This document shows positions 15,219 to 22,657 of a stretch of 22,657 bases of DNA, piece after piece. Where the stretch lies: assembly GCA_945947045.1 (NCBI GenBank), contig CAMEXG010000011.1:1-22657 (forward strand). Reading direction: 5' to 3'. The notes under the pieces are model-generated. The model had not been told where the DNA came from and made no database searches. It worked only from the letters and a program-made list of their open reading frames with translations. Positions within the stretch are counted from its first letter, which is position 1; every line of letters starts with the position of its first letter. The DNA comes from an uncultured Spirochaetales bacterium (lineage in GTDB: Bacteria; Spirochaetota; Spirochaetia; Sphaerochaetales; Sphaerochaetaceae). The position numbers and the translations under genes were made by a program.

Positions 15219-15261
15219 TTAGGTCGGTTAATTACTTTTTTCTTTATGTTAGTCTTACTCC

Positions 15262-16965
15262 ATGGACCTTGTAATATCTCTAATTAAGATAATTGGCTCA
15301 GTAGGACTCTTTTTATTCGGTATGCAGATTCTCTCTGAAGGACTTCAGAAGTCTGCCTCGGGAAAGCTCAAAAAGACCCTTGAAATGATGACAGGTAACA
15401 GATTGTTGTCTGTTCTTACAGGATTCTTGATTACGGTAGTTATACAGTCATCATCTGCGACTACTGTCATGGTGGTGTCATTTGTAAACGCAGGCCTGAT
15501 GAACCTAATCTCGGCAATCGGTGTAATACTTGGAGCCAACATAGGAACGACGGTCACAGGATGGCTCGTGGCTTTGTTAGGTTTCTCTGTAGATATTACG
15601 ATATTATCTTTGTTTTCTATAGCCGTGGCCCTTCCATTCCTTTTTTCAAAAAAGACAAAGGCGAGGGAGTATGCAGAGATATTCATGGGTTTCGGCCTTT
15701 TATTTATAGGTCTCGAATTTATTCAGGCTTCTATGCCTGATATCTCATCTCATCCTGAGATTCTCTCATTTTTATCACAGTTTGAAGATGGTTCCGTATT
15801 CTCAATACTTATTTGTGTCCTTATCGGAACACTTTTGACAATAGTCGTCCAGTCCTCATCTGCATCTATGGCCATTACAATCACCATGGCTTATCAAGGA
15901 TGGATTGGAGTATGGACTGCCTCAGCTCTATGTCTGGGACAGAACATAGGAACTACTGTCACTGCTTACATTGCCTCCCTTGGAGCCAGCACCAACGCTA
16001 AGCGTGCTGCAACTGCCCATACTCTTTTTAATGTTGTCGGTTCGGTGCTGGTTCTTTTCTTGATGAAACCTATGTTGAATATTGTGGATTGGATTACGAG
16101 GGCGAATATATTTGCAATAAGCGAGGGTGAAATGCATATGGTGCTTCCTACCTTCCTAGCCACTTTCCATACACTTTTCAACGTTTTCAATACAATCGTT
16201 TTCTTCCCGTTTGTGAGACCCTTTGCTTCTCTTATCGAGCACATTATTCCAGAAAAGAAGAAAGACGAAGAGGAGCACTATCAGTTTAAGTACATTGCGG
16301 GAAGAGCGGAGGCTCCTGAGTTTTATCTTATTGCATTAAAGAACGAAGTAAAGAAACTGGGACTTTTGACAAAAGAGATGTTCCTCTCTTGGGCGGATCT
16401 TTCTTCTTCTGAAAAAGTAGACAGAGTCAGCGATAGGGTGTTGGAACTTAAGAAGAGTGAGGAGAGGGCCGATGAGATGCAGGACGAGCTTACATCTTTC
16501 TCTATTCTCATGCTTCAAAACTCCCAAAGCCCCACAAATGCAGACGAATTGCATAAGATCATTAGAGTCATAGATGAGCTTGAGTCTATTACAGACAGTA
16601 TCTATAACCTTTCGAAACTCACCGAGGATAGATTTGGAAAAGGAATAGTATTTACAAAAGAGGAGAGGGATGAAATCTCAAGCTACCGTACGCTTACAGG
16701 AGATTATGTTTCTTTCGTCGTCGATAACCTGGATTCCAGTGATGTAGATTTACTCAATTCCTCCAGAGCTATGGAAGAGAAAATGGATAGCGAGCATAAA
16801 AGACTGTCTAATGAAGTGCAGTTAAGGCTAGAGAATAATAAGGGCGACTTCAGAACCCAGCTTTTGATATTGGAAGTGGAGAGAAACCTGGAGCACATTG
16901 GCGACTATCTGTTGAATATTTCCGAGACACTGGCAGGGGGTAAGGCCTCGGACCATGAGGACTAA
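15262..16965 (+). CDS. Na+/phosphate cotransporter with PhoU-like C-terminal domain
   Basis: Inner-membrane Na/Pi cotransporter of the NptA/SLC34 (PF02690) family, which takes up inorganic phosphate with sodium. The two inverted transport repeats are marked by QSSSA at 62-66 and 197-201, and by GANIGTTVTGW (91-101) and GQNIGTTVTAY (226-236). About eight to nine hydrophobic helices fill residues 1-330. A charged helical C-terminal domain (about 340-560) resembles PhoU, as in many bacterial members, and probably regulates the carrier. The 567 aa are full length. The ATG at 15262 has no ribosome binding site within 15 nt. The gene is transcribed alone after the terminator at 15151, with a Pho-box-like repeat upstream. 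No terminator is evident after it. Confidence 0.92.
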   Translation: MDLVISLIKIIGSVGLFLFGMQILSEGLQKSASGKLKKTLEMMTGNRLLSVLTGFLITVVIQSSSATTVMVVSFVNAGLMNLISAIGVILGANIGTTVTGWLVALLGFSVDITILSLFSIAVALPFLFSKKTKAREYAEIFMGFGLLFIGLEFIQASMPDISSHPEILSFLSQFEDGSVFSILICVLIGTLLTIVVQSSSASMAITITMAYQGWIGVWTASALCLGQNIGTTVTAYIASLGASTNAKRAATAHTLFNVVGSVLVLFLMKPMLNIVDWITRANIFAISEGEMHMVLPTFLATFHTLFNVFNTIVFFPFVRPFASLIEHIIPEKKKDEEEHYQFKYIAGRAEAPEFYLIALKNEVKKLGLLTKEMFLSWADLSSSEKVDRVSDRVLELKKSEERADEMQDELTSFSILMLQNSQSPTNADELHKIIRVIDELESITDSIYNLSKLTEDRFGKGIVFTKEERDEISSYRTLTGDYVSFVVDNLDSSDVDLLNSSRAMEEKMDSEHKRLSNEVQLRLENNKGDFRTQLLILEVERNLEHIGDYLLNISETLAGGKASDHED

Positions 16966-16994
16966 AACATTTAATTAGTTTCTATTGTCGAACC

Positions 16995-17024
16995 TTGAAA
17001 TTATCCTTTCTAACTTAATACAAT
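16995..17024 (+). promoter_or_regulatory. Promoter of the ABC importer operon, leaderless geometry
   Basis: TTGAAA at 16995-17000 (5 of 6 to TTGACA) and TACAAT at 17019-17024 (5 of 6 to TATAAT) are 18 bp apart, the best promoter in the window. The ATG of the first gene follows after 7 nt, at 17032, so transcription should begin at or next to the start codon. No ribosome binding site is present. Confidence 0.65.
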
Positions 17025-17031
17025 TTGAGAT

Positions 17032-17979
17032 ATGAAAAAGTGTATTGTAATTTTATTTTCTATATTGAGCATATTTTCTCTATGTGCCCAGCCTGTGGCG
17101 GAGGAGACGGAGGTGGTGACTCTAAACATCGCCGCATTAAAGGGACCGACAGCCATGGGTATGGTGGAAATGATGGAGACAAGTGGAGATAGTTATACTT
17201 TTACTCTAGAAGGTTCCCCGGATGCCATCACTCCTCGAATAGCGAAGGGTGAAATAGATATTGCAGCTGTTCCTGCCAATCTTGCCGCCGTACTTTATAA
17301 CAATACAAAAGGCGTGAAAGTAATCGCTGTAAACACTTTGGGTGTTCTGTACCTCGTTGGTAATGGAGAGATGGAGATAAATAGAAGGGAAGACCTTTTG
17401 GGTAAAACCATATACAGTGCGGGAAAGGGGTCCACACCTCAATATGCTCTTGAAAGTATACTTTCCGCCCTTAATCTTGAAGAGGGAAAAGATGTATTTG
17501 TGGAGTGGAAGAGCGAACATGCTGAATGTGTAGCGGCTCTTTTGTCCGATACTGAAAGTATTGCAATGCTTCCTCAGCCTTTCGCCACTTCGGCTTTAAT
17601 GCAGAATAAGAGCTTGTCTATTGTTCTGGATCTAAATGAGCTATGGGAAAGTATAAACGGTAGTCCTCTCATCACCGGATGCCTGATTGCCAGGAGTGAA
17701 GTATTGGAGAAATATAAAGAAGCGGTAGAGTCTTTCCTCTCTCTATACTCTTCAAGCGTGGATTGGGTCAACTCAAACAACGCTGAAGCATCACTTCTGA
17801 TAGAAAAATATGGAATAATCAAGGCCGCCGTTGCTGCTAAGGCTCTTCCTTACTGCAACATAGTATGTATGAGGGGCGAAGAAATGAAGAAAGCTCTCAA
17901 CATATATTACAACTCACTATATTCCCTTAATCCAAAGAGTGTCGGTGGAAGTATTCCTAGTGAAGAGATATATTTCTGA
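17032..17979 (+). CDS. ABC transporter substrate-binding protein, NitT/TauT-like
   Basis: Extracytoplasmic solute-binding protein of the type-2 periplasmic-binding fold (NMT1/TauA/SsuA-like). A signal peptide covers about residues 1-19 (KKCIVILFSILSIFSLCA). The Cys at 18 may be a loose lipobox or simply lie before a signal peptidase I site. The first lobe opens with VVTLNIAALKGPTAMGMV, and the segment GEIDIAAVPANLAAVLYN is typical of the superfamily. The 315-aa length fits. It is the first gene of a four-gene transcript (binding protein, permease, ATPase, HD hydrolase). No TPP or other riboswitch is visible upstream, so the substrate (sulfonate, pyrimidine or vitamin precursor, other) is open. 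Confidence 0.85.
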   Translation: MKKCIVILFSILSIFSLCAQPVAEETEVVTLNIAALKGPTAMGMVEMMETSGDSYTFTLEGSPDAITPRIAKGEIDIAAVPANLAAVLYNNTKGVKVIAVNTLGVLYLVGNGEMEINRREDLLGKTIYSAGKGSTPQYALESILSALNLEEGKDVFVEWKSEHAECVAALLSDTESIAMLPQPFATSALMQNKSLSIVLDLNELWESINGSPLITGCLIARSEVLEKYKEAVESFLSLYSSSVDWVNSNNAEASLLIEKYGIIKAAVAAKALPYCNIVCMRGEEMKKALNIYYNSLYSLNPKSVGGSIPSEEIYF

Positions 17980-18724
17980 GAAAAAAAGAAAGATATTTTT
18001 AGTCGTCAGCATAGTCTTCTGGGTGCTTTTCTGGTGGACTATGTCGACTTTAATAAAAGAAAAGCTATTTCTTCCTTCTCCCTTTAGTGTACTAAGGGCA
18101 CTGGTATTTCTTTTCCCGGAGGAAGAATTCTGGTCTAGCATCGCTTTCTCTTCTTCCCGTGTTGTACTATCTTATTCATTCTCTTTCTTGGTCGCCGTGG
18201 TCTTCGGAGTTTTTGGGGGACTCTCAGAGAAGTTTGAAATACTTCTTTCCCCTCTTGTGAAGGCTATGAGAAGTATTCCCGTGGCATCAATAGTAATATT
18301 GGTCCTTCTCTGGGTTAATAGTAGGAACCTTTCTACTGTTGTGTCTTTTTTGGTAGTCTTTCCTATTCTTTATGAAAGTGTAATGTCAGGAGTAAAAAAC
18401 ACAGACCCACTTTTAATTGAAGCCGCAGACAACTACAGAATAATAGGTTATAGAAGACTCAGATATATGTATCTCCCCTCTGTATTCCCTTATTTGGAGA
18501 ACGGAATAAAGTCCAGTCTAGGTTTATGTTGGAAGAGCGCAGTTGCAGCAGAAGTCATAGGACTCCCCCTCCATTCAATGGGATCAAAGCTATATGAGGC
18601 TAAAGTCTACTTGGATACTCCCTCTCTTTTTGCCTGGACTCTTGTGATAGTGGTATTGGCTGTCATCTTTGAAAAGCTTGCTTTCCTTCTGTTGAAAACT
18701 ATCAAGAGGAGAGTGATGAGATGA
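17960..18724 (+). CDS. ABC transporter permease, SsuC/TauC-like
   Basis: Inner-membrane permease of the binding-protein-dependent (BPD_transp_1) family with about six membrane helices. The coupling EAA loop that docks the ATPase is seen as EAADNYRIIGYRRLRYMYLP, followed by a Gly-rich segment with WKSAVAAEVIGLP, characteristic of SsuC/TauC/ThiX relatives. The start is taken as GTG at 17960 (254 aa), because GGAAG at 17947-17951 lies 8 nt upstream. Two further GTG codons, at 17939 and 17945, are in frame but lack such a site. The gene overlaps the binding-protein gene by 20 nt and the ATPase gene by ATGA. Confidence 0.88.
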   Translation: MKRYISEKKRKIFLVVSIVFWVLFWWTMSTLIKEKLFLPSPFSVLRALVFLFPEEEFWSSIAFSSSRVVLSYSFSFLVAVVFGVFGGLSEKFEILLSPLVKAMRSIPVASIVILVLLWVNSRNLSTVVSFLVVFPILYESVMSGVKNTDPLLIEAADNYRIIGYRRLRYMYLPSVFPYLENGIKSSLGLCWKSAVAAEVIGLPLHSMGSKLYEAKVYLDTPSLFAWTLVIVVLAVIFEKLAFLLLKTIKRRVMR

Positions 18725-19284
18725 AAGTAAATATAAAAAAGAAAGCTTTTGGTACAAATGTAATCTTCTCCGACTTTTCCCTCTCAATAAAAGAGGGAGT
18801 AACCTCTTTTATTATGGCACCTTCCGGTTGGGGAAAGACCACACTACTTAGAATAATGGCAGGGCTTGATGACGACTTTGAAGGATCGGTGGATGGTAAG
18901 AGCGGGAATAATATAGTTCTATTTCAAGAGAATAGGCTTGTGGAAGGAATATCTGTGTTGTCTAACCTTAAGGCCTTGGGGGTGAGGGAAGAAGAGTGTA
19001 TAGATGTCCTTTCCCACCTTTCTCTTTATGAAGATAGATATAAGAAAGTATCGGAGCTCTCAGGGGGGATGAAGAGGCGGGTGGCTCTTTCCCGTGTTCT
19101 TCTGTTATCTGGCGACAGATATTTTCTTGACGAGCCCTTTACTGGCCTAGATGATGATTGTAAACGTGAGACGGCGTTGTATGTAGCGAAAAAATTAAGT
19201 GGAAGGACAGTTGTTGTTGTAAGTCACAATAAAGAAGACAGCCTTCTTCTTGGAGCTGTAGATACTTTGGTTTTGGGAGAATGA
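18721..19284 (+). CDS. Compact ABC transporter ATP-binding protein
   Basis: ATPase of the importer, only 187 aa against the usual 240-260. The ATPase core is complete: Walker A APSGWGKT at 33-40 (first Gly replaced by Ala), Q69 in LFQENRL, signature LSGGM at 113-117, Walker B YFLDE at 134-138 with D-loop GLDD, and switch H169 in SHN. The shortening comes from tight loops and a missing C-terminal extension, not from a broken frame. It starts at the ATGA overlap with the permease. Sequence type places it with the NitT/TauT (SsuB/TauB) group. Confidence 0.9.
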   Translation: MKVNIKKKAFGTNVIFSDFSLSIKEGVTSFIMAPSGWGKTTLLRIMAGLDDDFEGSVDGKSGNNIVLFQENRLVEGISVLSNLKALGVREEECIDVLSHLSLYEDRYKKVSELSGGMKRRVALSRVLLLSGDRYFLDEPFTGLDDDCKRETALYVAKKLSGRTVVVVSHNKEDSLLLGAVDTLVLGE

Positions 19285-19286
19285 AA

Positions 19287-19811
19287 ATGGAAGAGAGAAT
19301 TGAAGCGCTTATAGAAGCTATGGATAAGTTCTATGGTGAAGATGGTGATAAAGACAGAGCCCATACTCATAGCGTCTGGCTTATTGCAAAGACTATCGGC
19401 GAAGAAGAGGGCTTAGATAAAACTCAGGTGGATATTATAGAGAAAGCCGCTGTCCTTCATGACGCAGCATGCCCTCTATGCCGCTCATTGTATGGGAAGG
19501 CTGAAGGAAGAATGCAGGAAGTTCACTCAAGGGAAGTGATCGACCCCCTTCTTTCTATCCTCGGTTGGAGCAAAGAGACTAAAGAAAAGCTTATTGATAT
19601 GGCGTCCCGCCATCATACTTACTCGGATTCAGATCCAATAGAAGATGTAGTCTTGAAGGAAGCTGACGCTTTGGTAAATCTATCGGAAGCGGAGTCTTTC
19701 GACGTGAATAAGGCAATCTGGTATGGGGCTAATGTATTTAAGACCAAGACTGGTAAGTTCTTGCTTGAAAAACTTATCAGGGCAAACCTAGGAGAGGGAG
19801 AAGAAATATAG
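19287..19811 (+). CDS. HD-domain phosphohydrolase-like protein in the importer operon
   Basis: Small cytoplasmic HD-superfamily protein (174 aa). Metal ligands are visible as H26/H28 in AHTHSVW, H58-D59 in AAVLHDAACP, H80, H109/H110 in ASRHHTYSD and D127 in KEADALVN. This is the H...HD...H...D pattern of HD hydrolases that act on phosphate monoesters or nucleotides. The ATG at 19287 is chosen because GGGAG at 19275-19279 is 7 nt upstream. The in-frame ATG at 19281 overlaps the ATPase stop (ATGA) but has the same site only 1 nt away. It follows the ATPase by 2 nt, so it is co-expressed with the importer and may process the imported compound. Its substrate is unknown. Confidence 0.82.
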   Translation: MEERIEALIEAMDKFYGEDGDKDRAHTHSVWLIAKTIGEEEGLDKTQVDIIEKAAVLHDAACPLCRSLYGKAEGRMQEVHSREVIDPLLSILGWSKETKEKLIDMASRHHTYSDSDPIEDVVLKEADALVNLSEAESFDVNKAIWYGANVFKTKTGKFLLEKLIRANLGEGEEI

Positions 19812-19813
19812 AA

Positions 19814-19842
19814 TTGGAAATGAGACTTAAGTGTATTATACT
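19814..19842 (+). promoter_or_regulatory. Promoter of pepF, leaderless geometry
   Basis: TTGGAA at 19814-19819 (4 of 6) and TATACT at 19837-19842 (5 of 6) are 17 bp apart, beginning 3 nt after the stop of the HD gene. The pepF ATG follows after 6 nt, at 19849. An AAGG just before the ATG is too close to serve as a ribosome binding site. Confidence 0.55.
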
Positions 19843-19848
19843 CAAGGT

Positions 19849-21561
19849 ATGAATAACGAAAAACTACCAAAGTGGGACCTTGAGTCCATTTATCCAAGTG
19901 TTACGTCACCTTCATTTGAGGATGATATTAATTCCATCTATAAAAAAGCCGAGGAATTGAAGAGTATGAGTGCAGATAAAAACTCTTCTATTCTTTCTAT
20001 TCTCTCTTTGTATGATGAGATGGCGGATATAGTAGAAAACGTAGGAAGCTACGTCTATACATCATTTTCTGTTAACACCACTGATAGAGACGTGATCGCT
20101 GCAATGGGAAAGGCTGAGAAAGCTCAGACAGCTGCTGGTGATGCGTCAACTGTAATGGTTCATTATCTGTCACAGCGCACAGATGAATTCTCTTCCCCTG
20201 AACTTGAGCCATATGCTCTTTTCTTGAAGGAAGTGAAGACAGATGCAGAACATATGATGAGTCTTGAGGAAGAAGCTTTGGCAAACGAAATGCTTCAGGT
20301 TTCAGCCTCCGCCTGGTCTAGACTTCAGGAGTCTGTTACCGCTTCTATCCACGATGGCGACAAGACACTCACTCAGCTCAGAGGCTTGGCGATGGATAGC
20401 GATAGAAGCGTAAGAAAGGATGCTTATGAAAGAGAAGTAAAGATCCTTGGTGATAACAAGACCGCTATCGCTGCCGCTCTTAATGGAGTAAAAGGAACAG
20501 CTCTGTTACTTGAAAAGAGAAGGGGATGGAAAGATCCTTTAGATAGATCCTGCAATACAGCACGTATTTCAAGAAAAGCTCTTTCCGCCCTCATCGGAGC
20601 ATTGGAGGAGTCTCTCCCTATTTTCCGTGATTATCTGAAGACGAAAGCGAAACTATTGGGTTTGGAGACATTGGAGTGGTATGACATGTTCGCTCCAGTC
20701 GGAGATGCATCTATGAGCTTTACTTTCGAAGAGGCAAAGGCTCTGATCATAGACGCTTACTCTTCTTTCTCTCCTGAAGTAGGTGCCTTTATAAAGAATG
20801 CCCTCGAGTCCCATTGGGTTGATCCTGAAGCTCATGAAGGAAAAATCGGTGGCGCTTACGATATCTTCTTCCCGAAGAAGAAAGAGTCAAGAGTAATGAT
20901 GAACTGGGAAGGAACATATGACAGCGTCTCTACTCTCGCCCATGAATTGGGACACGCTTACCATGACAGCGTAGTAAAGAATTATCCTGCTTCCCAGAGA
21001 TCATATCCTATGACACTTGCCGAGACAGCTTCTATTTTTGGAGAGACTGTTATTTTCCAGGAAGTATTGAAGAAGGCTGATAAAGACCAGCAGCTTTCAT
21101 TAATAGAGGCTTATGTCCAGGGTGCATGCCAGGTGTGTGTAGATATACTCTCCCGTTTCTACTTTGAACGCTCTGCTTTTGAAGCAAGAAAAGAAGGGGA
21201 AGTCACAGCTGATGATTACTCAGCTATGATGCTGAAGGCTCAGGAAGATACATATGGAGATGGATTGGGAATCAAGCATCAGTATATGTGGGCTGTAAAG
21301 GGCCACTACTATAATGAAGGCTTCTCTTTCTATAACTACCCGTATGCATTTGGCCAGCTTTTTGCACTTGGTCTCTTTGCTTCAAAAGACAGTGTCTCTG
21401 ATTTCCCAAAACACTACAAAGAAGTTTTGTCTATGACAGGTCGCTTCGAAGCCAAGGAAGTTGCAGCTGCTGCTGGTTGTGATATCGAAGACAAAGAGTT
21501 CTGGAAGAAAGGAATCTCAGTCATCGCCGGCTATATTGAGAAGATGAAAGAGTGGCTTTGA
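19849..21561 (+). CDS. pepF: Oligoendopeptidase F (M3 family zinc metallopeptidase)
   Basis: Cytoplasmic zinc endopeptidase that cleaves oligopeptides, typically of about 7-17 residues, as part of peptide recycling or nutrient use. The gluzincin motif HELGH occupies residues 365-369 in LAHELGHAYHD. The third ligand is E392 in LAETASIFGE, and the conserved downstream segments GHYYNEGFSFYNYPYAFG and YGDGLG are intact. At 570 aa it is a normal length for the PepF/M3B clade. The ATG at 19849 is preferred over an in-frame GTG at 19831, because the protein family begins near LPKWDLESIYPS and a promoter lies over the earlier codon. It has its own promoter but its end overlaps the rlmD-like gene. Confidence 0.94.
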   Translation: MNNEKLPKWDLESIYPSVTSPSFEDDINSIYKKAEELKSMSADKNSSILSILSLYDEMADIVENVGSYVYTSFSVNTTDRDVIAAMGKAEKAQTAAGDASTVMVHYLSQRTDEFSSPELEPYALFLKEVKTDAEHMMSLEEEALANEMLQVSASAWSRLQESVTASIHDGDKTLTQLRGLAMDSDRSVRKDAYEREVKILGDNKTAIAAALNGVKGTALLLEKRRGWKDPLDRSCNTARISRKALSALIGALEESLPIFRDYLKTKAKLLGLETLEWYDMFAPVGDASMSFTFEEAKALIIDAYSSFSPEVGAFIKNALESHWVDPEAHEGKIGGAYDIFFPKKKESRVMMNWEGTYDSVSTLAHELGHAYHDSVVKNYPASQRSYPMTLAETASIFGETVIFQEVLKKADKDQQLSLIEAYVQGACQVCVDILSRFYFERSAFEARKEGEVTADDYSAMMLKAQEDTYGDGLGIKHQYMWAVKGHYYNEGFSFYNYPYAFGQLFALGLFASKDSVSDFPKHYKEVLSMTGRFEAKEVAAAAGCDIEDKEFWKKGISVIAGYIEKMKEWL

Positions 21562-22657
21562 AAATCGAAAAGATGATTTCTCTCTGTAAGGGCCTTGGAT
21601 ATGATGACGGAAAGACCGTTATTGTTGAAGGCGCCCTTGCCGGAGAAGAAGTCCAGTATGAAAAAATAACAGAAAAGAAAGGAATGATAGAGGGAAGAGT
21701 GAGGGAAATAATCACTTCTTCCCCTCTTCGCGTCACACCTGTCTGCCCCTATTATGGAGTCTGCGGCGGTTGTGATTTCCAGATAGTAGGAGAGAGGGAC
21801 TCTGCTTATATTAAAGAAGAGATTGTAAAAGATACAATGAAGCGGGTAGGAAAGCTTGATACTCTTCCTTCCTTTGATCCTCCTGCCTATTCTTCTTTCA
21901 ATAACTATAGAATCAGATGCAGAGTCCATGTGGACGTAAAGACAAAAAGGCAAGGATTCTTGAAAGCAAACTCAAACCAGCTTGTGGATATTTCATACTG
22001 TCCTGCACTTGAAGAAAAACTCAATCGTCTGCTATCAGAGAGAGGAGGCGATATCTATAGAAGAGCCAGAGAGCTGATGTTTGAAAATAGAGTAAATAGG
22101 GATACAGGCTTTGTAGAGGTTCCTCTATTTTCTGGAGATAGCTTAGTCTCCATGAGTGATAAGAGCGTAGATATTACAGTTGGAGGCATAAAATACTCCA
22201 CATCCGCTTCCGTATTCTTCCAGTCAAATCCAAAGTTATTGGAGTCTATGTCGGCCTTTGTAAAGGAGAATGTAGTGGGAGAGGACATAATGGACCTCTA
22301 TAGCGGCGTCGGCACATTCTCTGCTCTCTTTAATGGAGAGAATAAGAGAGTCTATGCTGTCGAGAGGGAAAGAAAGTGTCTTGAACTCTCCAAAAAGAAC
22401 GCTCCCTCAGCAATTTCTTTCACAGATGACTGTGCCCGTTGGGGAAAGAGCAGAGGAAAACATGTGGATACTGTTATAGTCGATCCTCCAAGAACAGGAT
22501 TAGATAGGGAAGTGATATCTCTTATTGAAGGGTGGAAGCCAGAGAGAATAATCTACATATCGTGTAACCCTGTTACGGCATCCAGAGACCTTGCACTCTT
22601 CTCTTCATACTACCCGGTCAAGGCAAAAGTCTTTGACTGCTACCCTGGCTCCAGTCA
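21552..22657 (+). CDS. rlmD: 23S rRNA (uracil-5-)-methyltransferase, RlmD/RumA type (3' end cut by window)
   Basis: SAM-dependent m5U methyltransferase of the TrmA/RlmD/RlmCD family, modifying a uridine of 23S rRNA (U1939 in E. coli RlmD). An N-terminal TRAM RNA-binding domain (about residues 4-60) is followed by the iron-sulfur cysteines C65, C71 and C74 in CPYYGVCGGC, and C150 in YCPAL. The SAM motif is DLYSGVGTF near 248-256. The catalytic region has VDPPRTGLD and the nucleophile C338 in ISCNP. The frame is still open at the window edge, with only about 20-30 residues (usually holding the TxHxE motif) expected to be missing. The start is either GTG 21552 or TTG 21558; the latter would overlap the pepF stop as TTGA. 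Whether the target is U1939, U747 or a tRNA cannot be decided here. Confidence 0.9.
   Translation, partial: MALKIEKMISLCKGLGYDDGKTVIVEGALAGEEVQYEKITEKKGMIEGRVREIITSSPLRVTPVCPYYGVCGGCDFQIVGERDSAYIKEEIVKDTMKRVGKLDTLPSFDPPAYSSFNNYRIRCRVHVDVKTKRQGFLKANSNQLVDISYCPALEEKLNRLLSERGGDIYRRARELMFENRVNRDTGFVEVPLFSGDSLVSMSDKSVDITVGGIKYSTSASVFFQSNPKLLESMSAFVKENVVGEDIMDLYSGVGTFSALFNGENKRVYAVERERKCLELSKKNAPSAISFTDDCARWGKSRGKHVDTVIVDPPRTGLDREVISLIEGWKPERIIYISCNPVTASRDLALFSSYYPVKAKVFDCYPGSS

Noticed and set aside
15805..16244. Antisense and out-of-frame open frames inside the Na/Pi cotransporter gene
   Set aside because: They overlap the conserved second QSSSA repeat of the transporter, have no ribosome binding site and no recognisable domain.
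16966..17031. Possible TPP or other riboswitch before the importer operon
   Set aside because: The gap is only 66 nt, holds a full promoter with the -10 at 17019-17024, and leaves no leader RNA in which an aptamer could fold.

Overview
This window is a gene-dense stretch of a bacterial chromosome, with no gap above about 150 bases. The cell is Gram-negative type: it encodes a C-terminal outer-membrane barrel ending in Phe, a TolC-type outer-membrane factor and a periplasmic adaptor. AT-leaning composition, frequent AGA codons, the FN3-like module at the start of the outer-membrane protein and the overall gene mix suggest a gut-type spirochaete (Spirochaetota, Treponema/Sphaerochaeta-like). 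That assignment is inference; no rRNA or other phylogenetic marker is present. No transposase, integrase, phage gene, CRISPR array, tRNA or rRNA was seen, so this reads as chromosomal backbone.

Layout. (1) 1-1.85 kb: tail of a possible upstream gene, a hairpin terminator, an M42 metallo-aminopeptidase (+), and RadC (-), whose start region carries a perfect 10-bp inverted repeat. (2) 1.9-4.4 kb: a sugar-phosphate-type nucleotidyltransferase (+), a convergent terminator, and a minus-strand pair LOG phosphoribohydrolase then YitT-type membrane protein. (3) 4.5-7.0 kb: a modular outer-membrane protein with three tandem modules (two about 98% identical in DNA), a terminator, and a MazG-like NTP pyrophosphohydrolase. 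(4) 7.0-10.6 kb, minus strand: a tightly coupled operon Hsp33 - RlmKL - Ogt, joined by GTGA and TTGA overlaps. (5) 10.75-15.13 kb, plus strand: a complete tripartite export operon (TolC-type factor, MacA/HlyD adaptor, MacB-type ATPase, separate MacB/FtsX permease), closed by a strong terminator. (6) 15.26-16.97 kb: a Na/phosphate cotransporter with a PhoU-like C-terminus and a Pho-box-like direct repeat upstream. (7) 17.0-19.8 kb: a NitT/TauT-type ABC importer (binding protein, permease, compact ATPase) co-transcribed with an HD-domain hydrolase; the substrate is unknown. (8) 19.85 kb to the end: oligoendopeptidase F, overlapped by an RlmD/TrmA-type rRNA uracil methyltransferase cut by the window edge.

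Most genes are housekeeping or transport families. The least explained items are: the importer plus HD operon; the recently duplicated modules of the outer-membrane protein; the palindrome on the radC start; and a recurring arrangement in which a -10 hexamer lies only 6-7 nt before an ATG that lacks a ribosome binding site (hslO, the importer binding protein, pepF and possibly radC), which suggests leaderless mRNAs. I did not find a clearly new defence or mobile system here.
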